NCBI GenBank assembly: GCA_905194705.1
Contig: CAJJTI010000118.1
Location: forward strand, 1-5,959
Direction of reading: 5' to 3'
Source: an uncultured Solobacterium sp.
GTDB lineage: Bacteria; Bacillota_I; Bacilli_A; Erysipelotrichales; Erysipelotrichaceae
Length of the DNA stretch: 5,959 nt
Part shown: one piece after another, positions 5,807 to 5,959 of the stretch
Position numbering within the stretch: the first letter of the stretch is position 1
Layout of the letters: each line of letters begins with the position of its first letter
Made by a program: the position numbers and the translations under genes
The notes under the pieces: model-generated
Seen by the model: the letters and a program-made list of their open reading frames with translations, nothing else
Database searches by the model: none
What the model was told of the DNA's origin: nothing

Positions 5807-5817
5807 CCTTAGTAGTC
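5807..5817. repeat. Extra copy of the inverted-repeat arm (CCTTAGTAGTC)
   Basis: An 11-bp perfect direct repeat of 5739-5749, starting 68 bp further on. Three copies of one motif (two inverted, one direct) within 80 bp point to a protein-binding array rather than a simple hairpin. Confidence 0.5.
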
Positions 5818-5851
5818 GAAACCGTAGTATTTATGCGGGTTTGCGGTACAT

Positions 5852-5868
5852 TTTGCCCTACTTTGCCC
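5852..5868. repeat. Tandem TTTGCCC repeats, 10-bp period
   Basis: Two perfect copies (5852-5858 and 5862-5868) about one helical turn apart, with a related TTTGCGG at 5840-5846. They sit between the phosphatase fragment and the CCTTAGTAGT repeats. Possible arm-type or accessory-factor sites of a recombination region; this is inference. Confidence 0.3.
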
Positions 5869-5887
5869 CAGTTTAACAAAGTCCGAT

Positions 5888-5935
5888 TTATTGTACAACT
5901 GACCTGCCGTGGCAAACAAATAGTATTTTTATCAT
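5888..5935 (-). pseudogene. Truncated 5' end of a low-molecular-weight protein tyrosine phosphatase gene
   Basis: The reading frame encodes MIKILFVCHGRSVVQ and then TAA. The first ten residues match the first strand and start of the P-loop of bacterial low-molecular-weight tyrosine phosphatases, which continue as CHGNICRSPMAE; here the match ends at Gly10 (about 5906) and the frame closes after six more codons. An AAGGAG site 10 nt upstream shows that this is a genuine translation start and not a random match. The rest of the phosphatase is absent to the left in this window. The simplest reading is that an insertion or deletion has separated the start from its body near 5905, possibly a mobile-element attachment site. 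Only 15 codons are involved, so chance resemblance cannot be excluded. Confidence 0.45.
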
Positions 5936-5959
5936 TGTTTTGTTTCTCCTTGTTTTGCC

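Noticed and set aside
1..5959. CRISPR array, tRNA, rRNA, transposase or integrase gene
   Set aside because: No regularly spaced long repeats, no cloverleaf or rRNA-like segments, and no DDE or recombinase motifs seen on either strand; the integration idea rests only on the phosphatase fragment and repeats.

Overview
This window looks like a defence island from a low-GC Gram-positive bacterium (Firmicutes). A clostridial or Lachnospiraceae-type host is my best guess. The basis is AT-rich coding sequence, strong AGGAGG-type ribosome binding sites, near-consensus sigma-A promoters and a TTG start codon. All credible genes lie on the minus strand, so the window reads right to left.

Right end (about 5640-5959): a gene-poor stretch. 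It holds a well-initiated but truncated reading frame whose first ten residues match the N-terminus of low-molecular-weight protein tyrosine phosphatases (MIKILFVCHG), followed by a stop six codons later. Next come short direct repeats, a perfect 11-bp inverted repeat with an extra copy of one arm, and a possible 19-codon leader ORF. I read it as a possible mobile-element junction or a recombinase/repressor binding zone; this is inference. It leads into a 213-aa gene (TTG start) with an ExoX-like C-terminal motif and a possible nuclease-like N-terminal domain.

Middle (about 4706-4992): an intergenic region with a hairpin, a likely rho-independent terminator for the 213-aa gene, and directly after its T-run a promoter (TTGATA-17-TATAAT). 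The promoter spacer carries an 11-bp-phased direct repeat, and an 8-bp palindrome sits near the predicted transcription start, which suggests an autoregulated promoter.

Left of that (4706 down to 430) is a compact four-gene operon: a 74-aa XRE-type HTH regulator, a D12-class adenine methyltransferase resembling the FokI-type enzymes (DPPYNSRQY), a Dam-like D12 adenine methyltransferase (DPPY with NNQIRFN), and a 705-aa AlwI-family Type II restriction endonuclease. The genes overlap or nearly touch (8-bp overlap, 1-bp gap, 9-bp gap). Two different adenine methyltransferases beside an AlwI-type endonuclease fit a Type IIS system with an asymmetric target, one methylase per strand. The regulator plausibly acts as a controller (C) protein.

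Left end (1-429): no gene is seen. It holds a perfect-consensus plus-strand promoter (TTGACA-16-TATAAT) overlapping a 9-bp inverted repeat, a run of hairpins just downstream, and a GC-rich, strongly self-complementary block at about 328-414. This could be an origin of transfer, element-end or regulatory structure.

The restriction-modification operon is recognisable biology. The less familiar items are the 213-aa neighbour and the structured flanks.
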